Positions 49,001 to 60,910 of a stretch of DNA of 64,000 nt are shown here, piece by piece. Numbering within the stretch: the first letter of the stretch is position 1; each line of letters opens with the position of its first letter. The position numbers and the translations under genes were made by a program. Origin of the DNA: Pycnopodia helianthoides. Its lineage: Eukaryota; Echinodermata; Asteroidea; Forcipulatida; Asteriidae. Below the pieces are notes generated by a model. That model was not told where the DNA came from. It saw only the letters and a program-made list of their open reading frames with translations, and did not search any database. Location: assembly GCA_032158295.1 (NCBI GenBank), contig CM063260.1, positions 5,961,501-6,025,500 of the forward strand. The letters are read 5' to 3'.

Positions 49001-49137
49001 GTACTGTGCAGACAAATCCTGAAGCAATTACCCATTATGTACTGTGTGTGGTAGCTGCAGTGGTAGCTGGAGGAAGATGGCTATAGGTCACTGACTTTTT
49101 GTCGGGTAAAAAAATAAATAAATAAAAATTGACGGGA
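46068..49137. other. Gene-free DNA
   Basis: AT-rich, with the candidate island at 48500-48800 and a C run at 48040. No supported gene. Confidence 0.45.
48500..48800. promoter_or_regulatory. Candidate regulatory island
   Basis: Low-repeat stretch with CTCATTAATTAAAATTC (48637), GGGATTATTTCC (48610), TATAATTAAACC (48685) and CCACAATTGATTG (48620). Enhancer-like composition only. Confidence 0.2.
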
Positions 49138-49215
49138 ACGTGAATTGAATCTGCAACCTCCAGGTTTACATGCCGGTGCGCTACCAACTATCTAGCCCCC
49201 TCTGGTGGCGGTCTC
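49138..49215 (-). mobile_element. tRNA-derived SINE or retropseudogene (Tyr-like)
   Basis: On the minus strand GTTGGTAGCGCACCGGCATG reads as a D arm and anticodon stem, with ATGTAAA in the loop (GTA anticodon position), then a degraded T arm (AGATTCAATTC). An AT-rich ATTTATTTATTT tail follows directly, as in a short retroposed SINE. The T arm and acceptor are not intact. Confidence 0.4.
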
Positions 49216-49864
49216 TCTACACGTCTTGTCCGCGTGGCGCAGAGGATGAGCTCTAGCCGAGGGCGCCCTACTCAAACGCCGTCACGTGCTTGAGGTCTAC
49301 TGATAGCTTCTAGTGTAAACCCCAGTAACAAGAGAACAAAAGCATTCTGTGCATTTCAAAGAGGCATAGCTAGCGCCCTCTAGAGCTGAAGTTGGCTGAC
49401 TGAAAAAGTACAGCCAACGTAAATGTGCAGGAGGACGAGGGTCTGATTGCTTGGGTTACATGCGGTTTATAGCAGTATTGAATTCATCCAACTCATGCTA
49501 AACTGTGGCTCAATATCACGAAGCCGTGCACCAGTTGGCATATTTTAGTGCTTTGTACTATAAGCAGAAAAAAGAAGAAATTAAAGTGTATTTCATAAAC
49601 GATCTAGAAGATTTGACCGGACACGTGCGCACTCCACAGTAGATTTGCGTTGTTGCTTACAAGAACCGCCGGCAGGTTAGCGTGCCCCGTGCTTTGCTAA
49701 GCAGTGTTTATGAGCTAGACACTGTGCTGAGGGCAGCCTCGCTAGTAAGCAGAAAACCTCTGCTTACAGGCTTTTCTGAAATAGGACCCAGACTTTGGGC
49801 ATTGGGAATTCTTTAGGTGAATGAGTCCATTTTGGAGACCACGGTTTTGTCTTCGGCACCAGCT

Positions 49865-50003
49865 AAGGCCAAGTCCCAATTGGCAGCTACAGCTTGGCTA
49901 CGGATCGCCTTGACATTGTGCATTGAAGTACAGGACGCCCTTAGCAACGCTTTTAGCAAAATTTGTAGCCGTAGCTGTAGCCGCCAATTCGGATACTGCC
50001 TTT
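49865..50003. mobile_element. MITE family J, copy 1
   Basis: About 139 bp with inverted ends: CCAATTGGCAGCTACAGCTT at the left and AGCTGTAGCCGCCAATTCGG at the right. The middle has GTGCATTGAAGTACAGGACG and CTTAGCAACGC. Confidence 0.75.
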
Positions 50004-51363
50004 AACTAGCTACCTTAAACTCTGTCCCCTGTCGTAACTGACAGAGCCTTAGCTGAAGCCAAAGTGGTGGTTTTGAAAAGGACCTATGTGTCTGGAATAC
50101 ATTGGATGTACAAGCCTCATATGCAGCCATCTTGTTTTCCTCCCATTCAAATGAGTGTAACCAAACTGAGGCTAAAAATGGCCGAATAGTCTGATCCCCT
50201 TTTTGACATTATGCAAATCAGTGTCCGTTCTTGCTTAACTCATACAGGGAACATGACAAATATGGTCTGGGGCTGTGTGCATGAACTGTCGCAATATTTG
50301 CCAGTCTGTCAGTTCATTGAGTTTTCTTTGTCTCGCTGTCCATGTTTCTGGACATTTTGATCTGCAGTACAGAGGTTTTTTTCCCCACACATGTCCTCGT
50401 GTCCGAGTTACAGAAGTGATGCTTTGTTGCCCGAAGCACTGGATTTACTCTGGAATCTAAATTTTTCATAATTTCCTCGTGAAATTGTGACTTCCTTTGG
50501 CTGAAAATGTCAAGCATATTAAGTACTTACCAAATTCTTGATCTTTGTTAAAGGGATTGTATGCCGGTGATTTTTGGAAAGAGTGCATTCATTCAAACTG
50601 ATCAGTTAAAAAAAAATAAAATAAAAAATAAATTGTGATTGATAATTAAACCAACCCCACCCCCTCCTGCTCCCCACCAAAAAATAAACTGAACCAAACC
50701 ACACACAACAAACCCCAGCAAAATTAATTTTTTTTCCCTTCTCATTTCTACAGAAAGAAGAGCGTCATTTATTTATTATTATTATTACTATTATTTAAAA
50801 AAAAGAAAGAAAAAGATTACAGTATTTCAAAGGGAGCGATTAACTCCATCTTGTCAAAACATTAGCCTCAAGTAGCTTTCAGATTAAACACCCCCCTGCC
50901 AAAAAAACACAATAAAAAAAAACACCCCCCCCAAAAAAATATCCAATTTATTTTTGATAATATTTTTTAACCTTGACCATGTCTTTAAGGGTATGGCCCG
51001 GTATATCATGTACGTACTGTGCGTGTGTAATACCCAAAAGTGGACTGACATTTTTTCCCGGTAATATTGAAACACTCGGTTGGATGAATTCCACAGCGGT
51101 GATAAAAGTTCAGGTCTGCACATAGGACGTTCTCGTGGCTGTTTAAAAAAAAAAAAAAACTTCCCCCATTTGTAGATGTTGAATTACGAAATTGGTGACT
51201 TGAAAAAGAAGGGGTGGTAGAGTACAAAAAATATCTCCGGCAACATTCTGGTTTAGTTGGGGGGTGGAAAGTAACTTAAAGTTCCTATGTGTCTTTCCTG
51301 GAACAATTGAAGAACGGGAGGCCGGAAAATTGATAGATGTTCATATCACCTGGAACTTTGTGT

Positions 51364-52406
51364 GAATGTAACATTGTCTTGAAATTCATGTAATGATGTA
51401 AAATTGCCTAGAAATTTGTGTACATGTGACGTTGCTTGGAAATTCATTTACTTGGAAATTCATGTACATGTAATTCATATACGTATACGTGTGACATTGC
51501 CTGGAAGTTAATGTACTTTTAACATTGCCTAAAAATGAATGTACTTGTAACATTGCCTAGAAAATCATGTACTTGTAACATTGCCTAGAAATTCATGTAC
51601 TTGTAACATTGCCTAGAAATTCATGTACTTGTAACATTGCCTAGAAGTTCATGTACTTGTAACATTGTCTAGAAATTCATGTACTTGTGACATTGCCCAG
51701 AAAATCATGTACTTGTAACATTGCCTAGAAATTCATGTACTTGTAACATTGCCTAGAAGTTCATGTACTTGTAACATTGCCTAGAAATTCATGTACTTGT
51801 AACATTGCCTAGAAATTCATTTACTTGTAACATTGCCTAGAAATTCATGTACTTGTAACATTGCCTAGAAATTCATGTACTTGTAACATTGCCTAGAAAT
51901 TCATGTACTTGTAACATTGCCTAGAAATTCATGTACTTGTAACATTGCCTAGAAATTCATTTACTTGTAACATTGCCTAGAAATTCATGTACTTGTAACA
52001 TTGCCTAGAAATTCATGTACTTGTTACATTGCCCCGAAAATCATGTACTTGTAACATTGCCTAGAAATTCATGTACTTGTGACATTGCCTAGAAATTCAT
52101 GTACTTGTAACATTGCCCAGAAAATCATGTACTTGTAACATTGCCTAGAAATTCATGTACTTGTGACATTGTCCAGAAGTTCATGCACTTGTGACATTGC
52201 CCAGAAATTCATGTACTTGTAACATTGCCTAGAAATTCATGTACTTGTAACATTGCCTAGAAATTCATGTACTTGTTACATTGCCCAGAAAATCATGTAC
52301 TTGTAACATTGCCCAGAAATTCATGTACTTGTAACATTGCCTAGAAATTCATGTACTTGTAACATTGCATAGAAGTTCATGTACTTGTGACATTGCCTAG
52401 AAATTA
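51364..52406. repeat. 28-bp minisatellite, about 33 regular units plus degenerate leading edge
   Basis: From 51493 the unit (beginning AACATTGCCTAG and ending ATGTACTTGT) repeats every 28 bases with no indel to about 52406; unit starts at 51521, 51661, 51801, 51941, 52081, 52221 and 52389 all keep register. Variation is by substitution only: A/G at the first base, CCTAG/CCCAG, AAATTC/AAAATC/AAGTTC. The stretch 51364-51492 holds degenerate units with irregular spacing. A 28-bp period rotates the reading frame and stops occur, so it is not coding. Confidence 0.95.
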
Positions 52407-53759
52407 ACAGATGAACATGTGACAATAACATCGCCTTGGTATTCATACATGTTACTCCACCCTGGTCTTTGCGAAGTTAACCCTTAAAAACAGTCTCGTA
52501 GACTGTTGTGTTTTTCCCCACTGAAAGAGTCCTACCATGAAGGAGAAGTAGTTTGTACCTGGAAGATTTACAATCTTTAGGAGCAAAACCGAAAGTGAAC
52601 CTTTGGTTTCTTCTCAGGATAAATATTTCATAGATTTTATCATCTTGTTTAAAACAATTATTGGCGACTTCCCCCTTTTCAACATGTTTTCTGGTTTTCT
52701 TGTTATTGTTTTTTGGTAAATATTTCCATATAAGGAAAATTGTACAAACTACATATATGTCATATATTTTTATTTAAATATTTGTTCTACATTGTCCTTT
52801 GAATTGTTTGTCCCTTAACAAAAAATAGCTTTGGAGAGTTATGAGAGGGAATTTTTCCTAAGCTGTTCTCTTGTCTTGATTTTGTTTGTAAAGCTGTCGT
52901 AATTTTTTAAAAAATATATTTATTCAGGGGTAGGAAATTGTCGGCATAAATTTGAGATCTAAATTCAGACTTTTGTGTATCTGGCTGGTGAAAAAAAAGT
53001 TGTTTTCTTCCGATATAAAGAAGTCCTGTTCGTAAATCTACATCTTCAGCAGTGAGGATACTCTTCCTTGAAAAGCTCCTTGAAATCCATAACTCCAGGG
53101 GTTACTAAAAGGTGGAAACTGGAAATGCCATCATTTGAGCATACCTCCTTAAATTTGGATCCACAGTTTCTGACCTTTTGGTCATCGGGTGACACTCGCA
53201 CCGTTGTGAATTTACTGGAGTGCCTAGATGGCATCAAAGTACGAGGGGATATTTTTTGAAAACGGATCCTGTGCATTGTAACCTCTCGCAGTAAAAACCT
53301 CCCGCTAAATCCCGCTTTCTCAAACCTTAAAAAAACAAAACATTTACTCTTAAATAATCCTGGAGTCTTTGTTGATAATAGATTCACTTCAGTTTCCTGC
53401 CACAGAAATGTAAATTATAGTCGTGTTATTTACACCGACATTTCATATTCATACTTAGTAACGATACCACTCATATTTACGTCATTCTTGGTGACAAGAT
53501 GGACGAATTATATCCTCAAATTGAAAATGGGATAAAAATCTTCCAAAGACCCCTCCAGTTATTGGATAATCCAAGAGTCACCCCGGCCAGACCCTGCAAA
53601 GGTCACTTATCAGATCCGTGAGCTATAATTCCAATTTCTGCATAATTCACCTTGAAACTGTCCCAGAAAAATGTGCAGAATGTCCGTTGGCATGCATATC
53701 AGAATTCCATGGAATTCTATCAAGCAATAACACATTGATCTGAGACTCTCTGATATTGG

Positions 53760-54135
53760 ACATTAATTTGCATGGTAATTAAATGCCTCGTGCATTATTC
53801 ATGAGGAGGGGGCCCCGGTGGAGGTGGTGATGATGCCATTTGCATTTGATGCATTGTAATCACATTCCTGATGCATAATTCATGAGGGGGCCATGCTGGT
53901 GCTGATATTTGGTTTTTTTTAAGACGTGAGGAATTCCTCATGACTAATTCATGAGATTGTTTTTCAGCAGATCACCAGTTTGTATCCTAATTAAAATAGT
54001 CATGCATAATTCATGAGGGGCCCCTCGCACTGATAAGCAATGGGTGTTGGAGTCACGCTCAGTACCACAGACACGCCAACCCAGATACAGAGCGCCATCA
54101 GTATGTCAATACCTCATGAATTATTCATCAGGGTA
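53760..54135. promoter_or_regulatory. Cluster of POU/homeodomain-like 17-mers, candidate enhancer
   Basis: A motif close to ATGCATAATTCATGAGG occurs at 53791-53806 (one-base variant), 53871-53887, 54002-54018 and, on the minus strand, 54112-54132, with a palindromic relative CTCATGACTAATTCATGAG at 53937-53955. Three copies continue into G-runs or GGGGCCCC. The core ATGMATAATTCAT resembles POU-homeodomain sites, especially the POU4/Brn3 type. A plain TAATTAAATG site sits at 53776. The island lies about 6.7 kb upstream of the SOBP exon. Enhancer function is inferred; a local duplication with no function would look the same. Confidence 0.4.
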
Positions 54136-54861
54136 ATGATGTCACTGAGTAATTGAAGAGGCGATTCTGGGATACAGTTTTGCATGTGCGTGCTATTTTT
54201 GTCACGGAGGCCGCACTGTTAAAGTTGACATCGGCCAAAGTTATCCATGTGGTGCATTTATTGGGCTGTCAGTTTCTGTGGGTAAATGATCAGATGGACA
54301 GGCAGGGTCATGCGCAGGTACATGTTCAGTGCATTGGTGAGTCTTGTACTGTGTACACTTTCTTGTTTTCCCACATTATGTTGTTAACAAGATATTTATG
54401 GTTTGGTGATTATAAGATTTCCCCGAGCTGGAATGCTCATTGTGACGGCCGACGTGAGGCATTTTGATGAAATGCTGGTCTGTACCCAAGAATGAGAGTG
54501 TAGTGCTAGATGTGATGTCTACATAATGTTGTTACAATGGGTATAGAGCATCACTCAATCAGTCGGATCAGTGATGACTTTTACTGGAGTTGAAATTAAA
54601 TCATTTTTGTAAATTCATGTAGCAGGGTTCTTCCCCCAGGATCGTTGCATATAACCATGGGGCATTCTGGACACAAGTTGTGCAAGTTGTGCCAATGCAT
54701 GCTAAGTTGAAACGAGGTCCATGCAATGTTTTTGACTAGATGTTTCTATGTTTGGTTTTAAAAAGCCCTACTGTGCAAACTGGAGCGTTTTTAAATGGGT
54801 TTATGGTTTTTGTGAACTTGATGTTCAGTAACAAAATAGTAATAATAATACTGTTTGGTTT

Positions 54862-54882
54862 TTGTGTGTGTGTGTGTGTGTG
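54862..54882. repeat. (GT)n microsatellite
   Basis: About ten GT units between the POU-like cluster and the E tandem. Confidence 0.9.
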
Positions 54883-54927
54883 GTGTATCCACTGCAATTA
54901 GCAGCATGGCAATCTTAGTGACCACCA

Positions 54928-55382
54928 GAGCCGAATTTCATAGAGCTGCTTAAGCAGACAGCAGTGGCTAATTATATTCTGCTAAGCAAAACTAAGCAGG
55001 AAACCAGTCACACATGGTAGGCTGTGTGGTATTTCGGCTGGTAACATTATTCTGGTAAGCAAAATTGTTATGTGCTTAGGAGTTCTTGTGCGTATAAAGC
55101 AGGGCCCAATTTCATAGAGCTGCTTAAGCAGAAAATATTGCTTAACAATTTTCTGCTAAGCAGAAATCAGCAGGATACCAGTCACAAATTGTACATGTGA
55201 AATGGTATTTTGGCTGGTAACCTTATTCTGGTAAGCATAATTTTGTTGTGCTTAGCTACTTTTTGTGCTTAAGCAGCTCTATGAAATTGGGCCCACTCTG
55301 TGATATTGGGCACAATTTCACTGAGCTGCTTAAGCACAAAAAGCAGCTAAGCACCACAAAATTATGCTTACCAGAATAAGGT
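54928..55382 (+). mobile_element. Three MITE E elements in tandem
   Basis: One nearly full copy at 54928-55100, a complete copy at 55102-55294 with both GGCCCAATTTCATAGAGCTG and its complement, and a truncated copy in the opposite sense at 55308-55382 that stops after CCAGAATAAGGTA. Tandem E copies are seen nowhere else in the window. Confidence 0.82.
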
Positions 55383-57784
55383 AAAAAAATCCATCTGTAC
55401 CGTCTGTGACTGGTAAGCCCCTACAGGCTTTTATAAAGGACATCACTTTTCCTTTGAAGGTAAATTCATTCTCCTCCTCTAGTATGCCCCCCCCCCACAC
55501 AATAAACAAAAAACAAACACACCATACAACCAACTGGTCAGTTTTTTAGTGAAAAAATGAATGAGTAAGTATTGATGTTTTTGTCATATCAATCAAAATA
55601 AGCAATAGTGATTTGTGTGGTCAGCAAATGTTATTTCCTTAACTTTGATAGGTTTTATATATAAATGTACGTCTGGGGATTGGTACTGGTATTACGTTTA
55701 TAATCACAGAGCTTTTTAGATTGAAACTAAACCATTTCCCCCCTGTCCCGATGAACACCCAAACAACAAAAGTCTGTACAAATATTGCAAAGTAGGTATT
55801 AGCTGGGGACCAGTGACAATAACTGTAGTTTTAAAGACCTTCAATTTCTTCTGTAACGCCACTGCCGTGTGTTTTGCCAATCGCATTTTGCCAACACTAT
55901 ACATGCAGCCTCACTGCAAAGAAATGACAATCAGTCGCATGTATTCCAAATGCTATTAAATAATGTCCAAATTGATGATAAATCACAAATGATGTCACCC
56001 CCCCCCCCAAAAAAAAAAAACTTCCAATGGTTTTTATGATTCATTAAGGGCAAATGTGGACCGACCAAGTGATCAAAATTGTGTGCTTCTCAAAGCTGCC
56101 TCGTACAAAAAAAAGTCGTCAATGTTTGTAGACAGTAGAGAGGTCACTTACCATTTTTGGCTGGCAACAGCTGAGTAATATTTTTCTTTAATTAACATGA
56201 AACTGTTAAATTCACAGTGTGTCCAAACCGTGTTGGACTCCAGGATCTCACCACACTCCGTGAAGTCCAATGTGTCATTTGATAATAACTGAGGCCCATT
56301 CAGATTTGTAGATATATTTTGGAAAAAAAAAACGAATATAAATTGAGTAGGTCGAAGAACATGCTCGCAAAATAAAAATTTGATTTAAAAGATATAATGC
56401 AGAAACAGATTTTTTTGAAATTGGGGTGGTTGGGTCAAAGAAATTTAGAATTTTGTTTTTATTTACAAACATTTTATTATTCTCAGTGGCTTCTTTTTTA
56501 TATTTTATTAAATAGAATAGAGTAGCATTTATTTGCAACCTCAATATAGAAACGATTGAATTGAAAAATACTCTCAATAACCATCAAATTACATAGAACT
56601 ACAACACTAAAAATTCATCTACACAAATTTTTAAAACCTTACAAAAAGAAACAAGGCAATGTAAAAACAAAAAAAAAAAACAAACAAAACAGTAGCAACT
56701 TGATAAAAAGATATACAAAACAAAAACAACAGCGATTTAAAAACTGTGTAAAAAATACTTATGGACAGTGGACACGGGAGTAAAAAAGCGGATCTTGTAC
56801 AATGAGAATTGTAATTCGTGCACTCCAATCAATTAAAAAACTACCTTCGCTTTCATTTGACAGTATTTTTTTAATATGTGCCGGTTTTTTTGATGGTTCT
56901 GGTTTGTAGCAGTCATAACCGTTAGCGGTTTATACAAGATAGTCTTGACGTATAGGCTCTCATAACTCAACCCCATCCCATTTGCTCCAACTCGTCACCG
57001 GACGACTGGATACAGTTATAATAAGAAAAAAAAAAAAAAGGGAAAAGAAGAAAAAAACCTCTCCCTGACCTCGCACCCGTTATTTAGTAATTACAACATT
57101 TTCCTCTGATTTGAGCAACCAGCCCCATCTGTAATGTAATATCACCGCACCGCTGTGCAGTCATTGGATGCTAACAAGCAGTTGTTCATATGTATACCCC
57201 GATCAGTCTTTAAGTGTTGTATTTTGTCTTATTTCGAGTTCAAATCTTCACGGGGGTGGGGGGGGGAGCCGGTTGATTTTCTTAAAGTGCTCATCACTTG
57301 ACGGACTGTTTGACTCTTGGTTTCTGGTTCTCTTAGGAATACAAATTGGATGTGTAGCTTTTACTGTACTGATAATGCTCTTGCACTGTTAGTGTTTGAC
57401 TGTCAGTTTTATGCAAAAAATTTGTTAGTGGCATGACGTTTCGGCCCTAGTCAGTTTTGAAGTTAAATTGGAAAAGTACATTGAAATATTTTTGCTTTAC
57501 AGAGTAGATTGATCCCTATTCTTTATTATTATTATTTTTTTTACAACAAATCAATGAAAATATCTTCACTTTTTAGTGAAAGCAAGAAAAAAAAAACATG
57601 GTTTTGTACTGGATTTTAAGAGGGTCAGAGCAGGCTAATTTAGATTGAGGCAATCAAAATAAGCAACGAGTTTTTGAGTCTTTAAATGCTATGACGGTAT
57701 TCCCAACGGAGATATTTCTTGCTAGAAATTTGCTCCCCAAAATGCCTAGTTGATCTTTCAAGGATTGTACAGCAATAGTTACTG
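55383..57784. other. Gene-free DNA
   Basis: Many A runs; minus-strand frames at 56275-56828 are Phe/Leu-rich translations of AT-rich sequence. A low-repeat stretch at 57060-57160 contains TTTAGTAATTACAAC. Confidence 0.45.
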
Positions 57785-58320
57785 GAATATATAGATTCAA
57801 ATGCTCTAGTCTTCAAGAAGCATACAAAGAGATGGACACATTATGAGGTATTTGGAAGAGTACATTCATTCCAGTACTCTAGTTAAATGTATTAAGAAAC
57901 TTGTCTTTGAGGGATTCTGCATTATTGGTTTTTGGAAAGAGTACTTTCATTCCAGTCACCTAGTTTTCAAGAAACTTATTGAGGGATTTTACGCCGTTGG
58001 TTTGGAAAGTGTCTGTTCATTCCAATCCTCTAGTTTCGAGAAACTTATCGAGGGATTTTACGCCGTTGGTTTTGGAAAGTGTACGTTCATTCTAGTCCTC
58101 TAGTTTTCAAGAAACTTATCATAGGGATTTTGATCCATTGATTTGGACAGAGTATGTTCCTTCCAGTCTTCTAGTTTTCAAGAAACTTATTGTAGGGATT
58201 TTACGCCATTGGTTTTTCAGAAAGAGTACGTTCATTCCAATAGTTTCTAGTTTCCGAGAAATAATTTCCAAGGGGATTTCATTAGCTTTGAGAAGACTAC
58301 ATTCATCTCAGCACTTTGAA
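57785..58320. repeat. Diverged ~70-bp tandem repeat, about 8 units
   Basis: Units carry a TACnTTCATTCCAGTC-like block, then CTCTAGTTTTCAAGAAACTT, then AGGGATTTTACGCC and TTGGTTTTGGAAAG. The TAC anchors fall near 57861, 57942, 58012, 58082, 58153, 58227 and 58295 (spacings of 68-81). Central units are the most alike. Because 70 is not a multiple of three and the units drift, the small open frames here (for example 57843-58103) are repeat-derived and not genes. Confidence 0.85.
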
Positions 58321-60409
58321 CAAACTTTCAAAAATGGCGGTTAGATTTTTTAACTTTGCACCAATTCAAGAACAAAAAAAGAAAAGAAAACCAAAAAAAG
58401 CCAAATCGGGGGAAAAAGAGGGGGAAGAAAAAGAAGCCTCTGAAATAGATGTATGTCAACATTGGTCACTCAACCCAATAAGCTGAATCAACAATTTGCA
58501 TTGTTTAAAAAAAAAAAAAAGTCAATATTTAAAATTGAACAAATTCCCAGGATGTATGTAAGGGACATCACCATATTTGTCCAAGCCGACCCTAATGCAA
58601 ACAATCTCCTCTTTTGTCCGGGTTGTTTCAAACGTGGACTCCCCAGTTTAAAAAATAAGACAAATATATGAAAAAACACAGAGTTATTATTCCATCAAAT
58701 TGTCAACATTAGTTTTAATCTCGCCATCCAGACAGTATGAACAAACTTGGTATTAAAAGATAATAATGCAAAATATAATAATGTTAAAAAAAAAAAATTG
58801 CATATATATGGCCAACAGGGTGTGCACCTAGCCTTGGAATAAAATTATTATAATGACCATTCTTGTGTCACATCGCCGGTATATAACCGAATGCATAGTA
58901 TGTGTTTATTCAAATGAACTTAATCAATAAGGCCTTTCTAGTTGGGTTTTCTCAATATTATGTTTACACCGTGGAAATAATCTCTCTGTGAGATGTAGGT
59001 TTTTTTTTCTTCGGAAGGACGATCAGAGCTCTCTGATCGAAGCGGCGAGTTTGTTACACCGTCGCTCTTTTCAGAACCACCACAACTCGAAGAGGGAATC
59101 TATGTCCATTGTGTTAGCGCAAAACCAAACAAGATTGTTCTTCCACTGTACAATATATGTTTACAGTTTCCTTGTAGAAACTGTTTTGTTGGTTGATGTA
59201 CAGAATTCAAAGACAATGAATTGAAGCTTTCTGGAATATATATTTTGTCATTTTGTCTAAAGTGAAAGTTTACTTTGGACACATTTGGTAGTAAGAGAAA
59301 ACATGTTTGTGTTTGTTCCGATCCTCTGGGGAAATATTTTCTTTGGAAAAAATACAACTTTTTTTCTGCAAAAATTGTTTTGAGTCCAAGCCTTGCGTGT
59401 TTAAAAGCTTCATACTGCCAGCTGGCAGTTTGAATAAGAAATATTACTTGTAAAAAATAAAATAAATACAAAATAAATAAAAAAAATCTCGGTACGACTG
59501 TTGCTAAGGACGTACTTTACTTATGATGAAGCGGAAATCCAGCCTTAGCCAGAGCCGTAGCTGCCAATTCGGACACAGCCCTAAACACCTCCAGGACAAT
59601 ATTCTCAAACATTTCTCAGAATAACTGTACAATTTCAATTTGTTTTTGCTGCCTTAAAATAACCTCTTCCGAAAAAGAATTGTGTGCTTTTGTTTTTCAG
59701 GTTGTTGCATACATACTGCGTAAACAAGATCCAAACATGTTTCACTTTTTACACTGCGATGATCATGCTTGATAACATGCATCCATTTCGAAAAGGATTA
59801 CAGGATATACACAAAATACAGAATCAGTTCATGTGTTGGGCTACAGAAAACTTCTAATGGCAACAGAACGGAACAGCTCTGTGATTGTTAGTTACAATCA
59901 CATTACGTTTAATTTTTAATTTATTTTTTGGTCACAGTATTGAAATACGTGCATGAATATCTCTTAAGAAGATGCCCTATACTGGTTAATAATGTACATG
60001 TACACATAGTCGGGTTCCGTGTATGACCACGGTATGACACAGTGACCTAGTGATCTTTTTGTCCATGCCTTGAGGGCACTTTACTACAGAGATGGCGATG
60101 GTGTGAAGAGACACCCAGTTTGTAATACTTCCAGGTACCTGACAAGCGGCGGTTGTCAATCAGAATACTGTAATTAATGTACACTCGTGTGTATAGTCGG
60201 GGGCCCAGTCCAGTGCAGCTTGAATCAATGGCTTCATTTCTTATTTACCATCCACTGTTTCTGTTTTCTCCTTTCCCGTTCTACCACTAGTTTTCTCCCA
60301 TACCACCCCTCCCCTGATAATTACCAAACGTGATCTTTGACTTTAATGCCAAAGCGCTAATTTGGTACAGTAGATTAAATCGCATCTATGTACTTTGTAG
60401 AAGTCTCAG
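58321..60409. other. Gene-free DNA, presumed 5' intron of SOBP
   Basis: Contains the partial J element and a lone acceptor-like site ending TTTTTCAG at 59700 with no matching donor. No exon supported. Confidence 0.4.
59497..59590. mobile_element. MITE family J, partial copy 3
   Basis: GTTGCTAAGGACGTACTTTA and CCGTAGCTGCCAATTCGGAC match the right half of family J. Just upstream of the SOBP exon region. Confidence 0.55.
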
Positions 60410-60540
60410 ACCCGATACTTCATGGAGGGAGGCAACAGAGGCAAGTGCACCCATGATGCCCCTGGTCATTGCCTCGGTCATTGTCCAATTCGGAGTCAAG
60501 CCTGCAATGCTTTGCCCTCAGTATCAAGCCTGTAATTTAT
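60410..60540 (-). mobile_element. Diverged MITE F-like fragment
   Basis: GGAGGCAACAGAGGCAAGTG, GCCCCTGGTCATTGCCTCGG and GCCTGTAATTTA echo family F in reverse orientation. Strongly diverged; 300 bp upstream of the SOBP exon. Confidence 0.4.
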
Positions 60541-60835
60541 GTGGATATGTATTAAAATACATAGTGGATTTTTGTAAGTGGAAAAATACCAGGGGGAAAC
60601 CTTTTTTTTTTCTTTTTTTTTCCTGGTGAAAAAAAAAAAAGCAAGCATACTGAAAGAGGTCTGAAAAGTTGTTTGTCATAAATGTGCTGCAATGTATTTC
60701 CTTGAAGCCAATTTCATAGTTCTCGGTCTCGTGATTCGGAAATTCTTAATTTCTGTCAGTGATTTAGCTTCGTCTTCTTTTTTTGTCTGTGAGCAAAACT
60801 AAAGATGTTTGTTTTGATTTGTGTCTGCTTTACAG

Positions 60836-60910
60836 GAACTATGCATTAAACCATGAGGCAGATTTCACCCGCTAGGGACCTCCAAGTTGCACCCCACATA
60901 GACAGTCATC
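60836..60910 (+). other. SOBP: 5' untranslated part of the SOBP exon, with 3' splice site
   Basis: A pyrimidine-biased tract ending TTTACAG (AG at 60834-60835) gives a good acceptor, so the exon begins at 60836. Between it and the main ATG at 60911 are two upstream ATGs: 60841, a three-codon frame (Met-His-stop), and 60853, which opens a long overlapping frame. That the exon starts with untranslated sequence implies at least one upstream non-coding exon; 37406-37463 is a candidate. Confidence 0.6.

Noticed and set aside
49220..49320. tRNA-like start GTGGCGCAGAGGATGAGC on the plus strand
   Set aside because: No B box or T arm follows at the expected distance.
51493..52406. Regular 28-bp repeats resembling a CRISPR array
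   Set aside because: The whole unit repeats with no unique spacers, the genome is eukaryotic and no cas genes exist; it is a minisatellite.
53046..53387. Overlapping frames of 113 codons (minus) and 63 codons (plus)
   Set aside because: No recognisable domain, no splice-site pair, and both strands are open over the same bases, as in chance frames.
54153..54467. 104-codon frame next to the POU-like cluster
   Set aside because: Begins at TTG, not ATG, and shows no domain or splice support.
57843..58103. 86-codon frame with repeated LIEGFYAVG-like segments
   Set aside because: The peptide repeats come from the ~70-bp tandem DNA repeat, which drifts out of frame.
59690..59760. Good acceptor-like site (TTTTTCAG at 59700)
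   Set aside because: No donor in the following few hundred bases and no open coding frame; not enough to call an exon.
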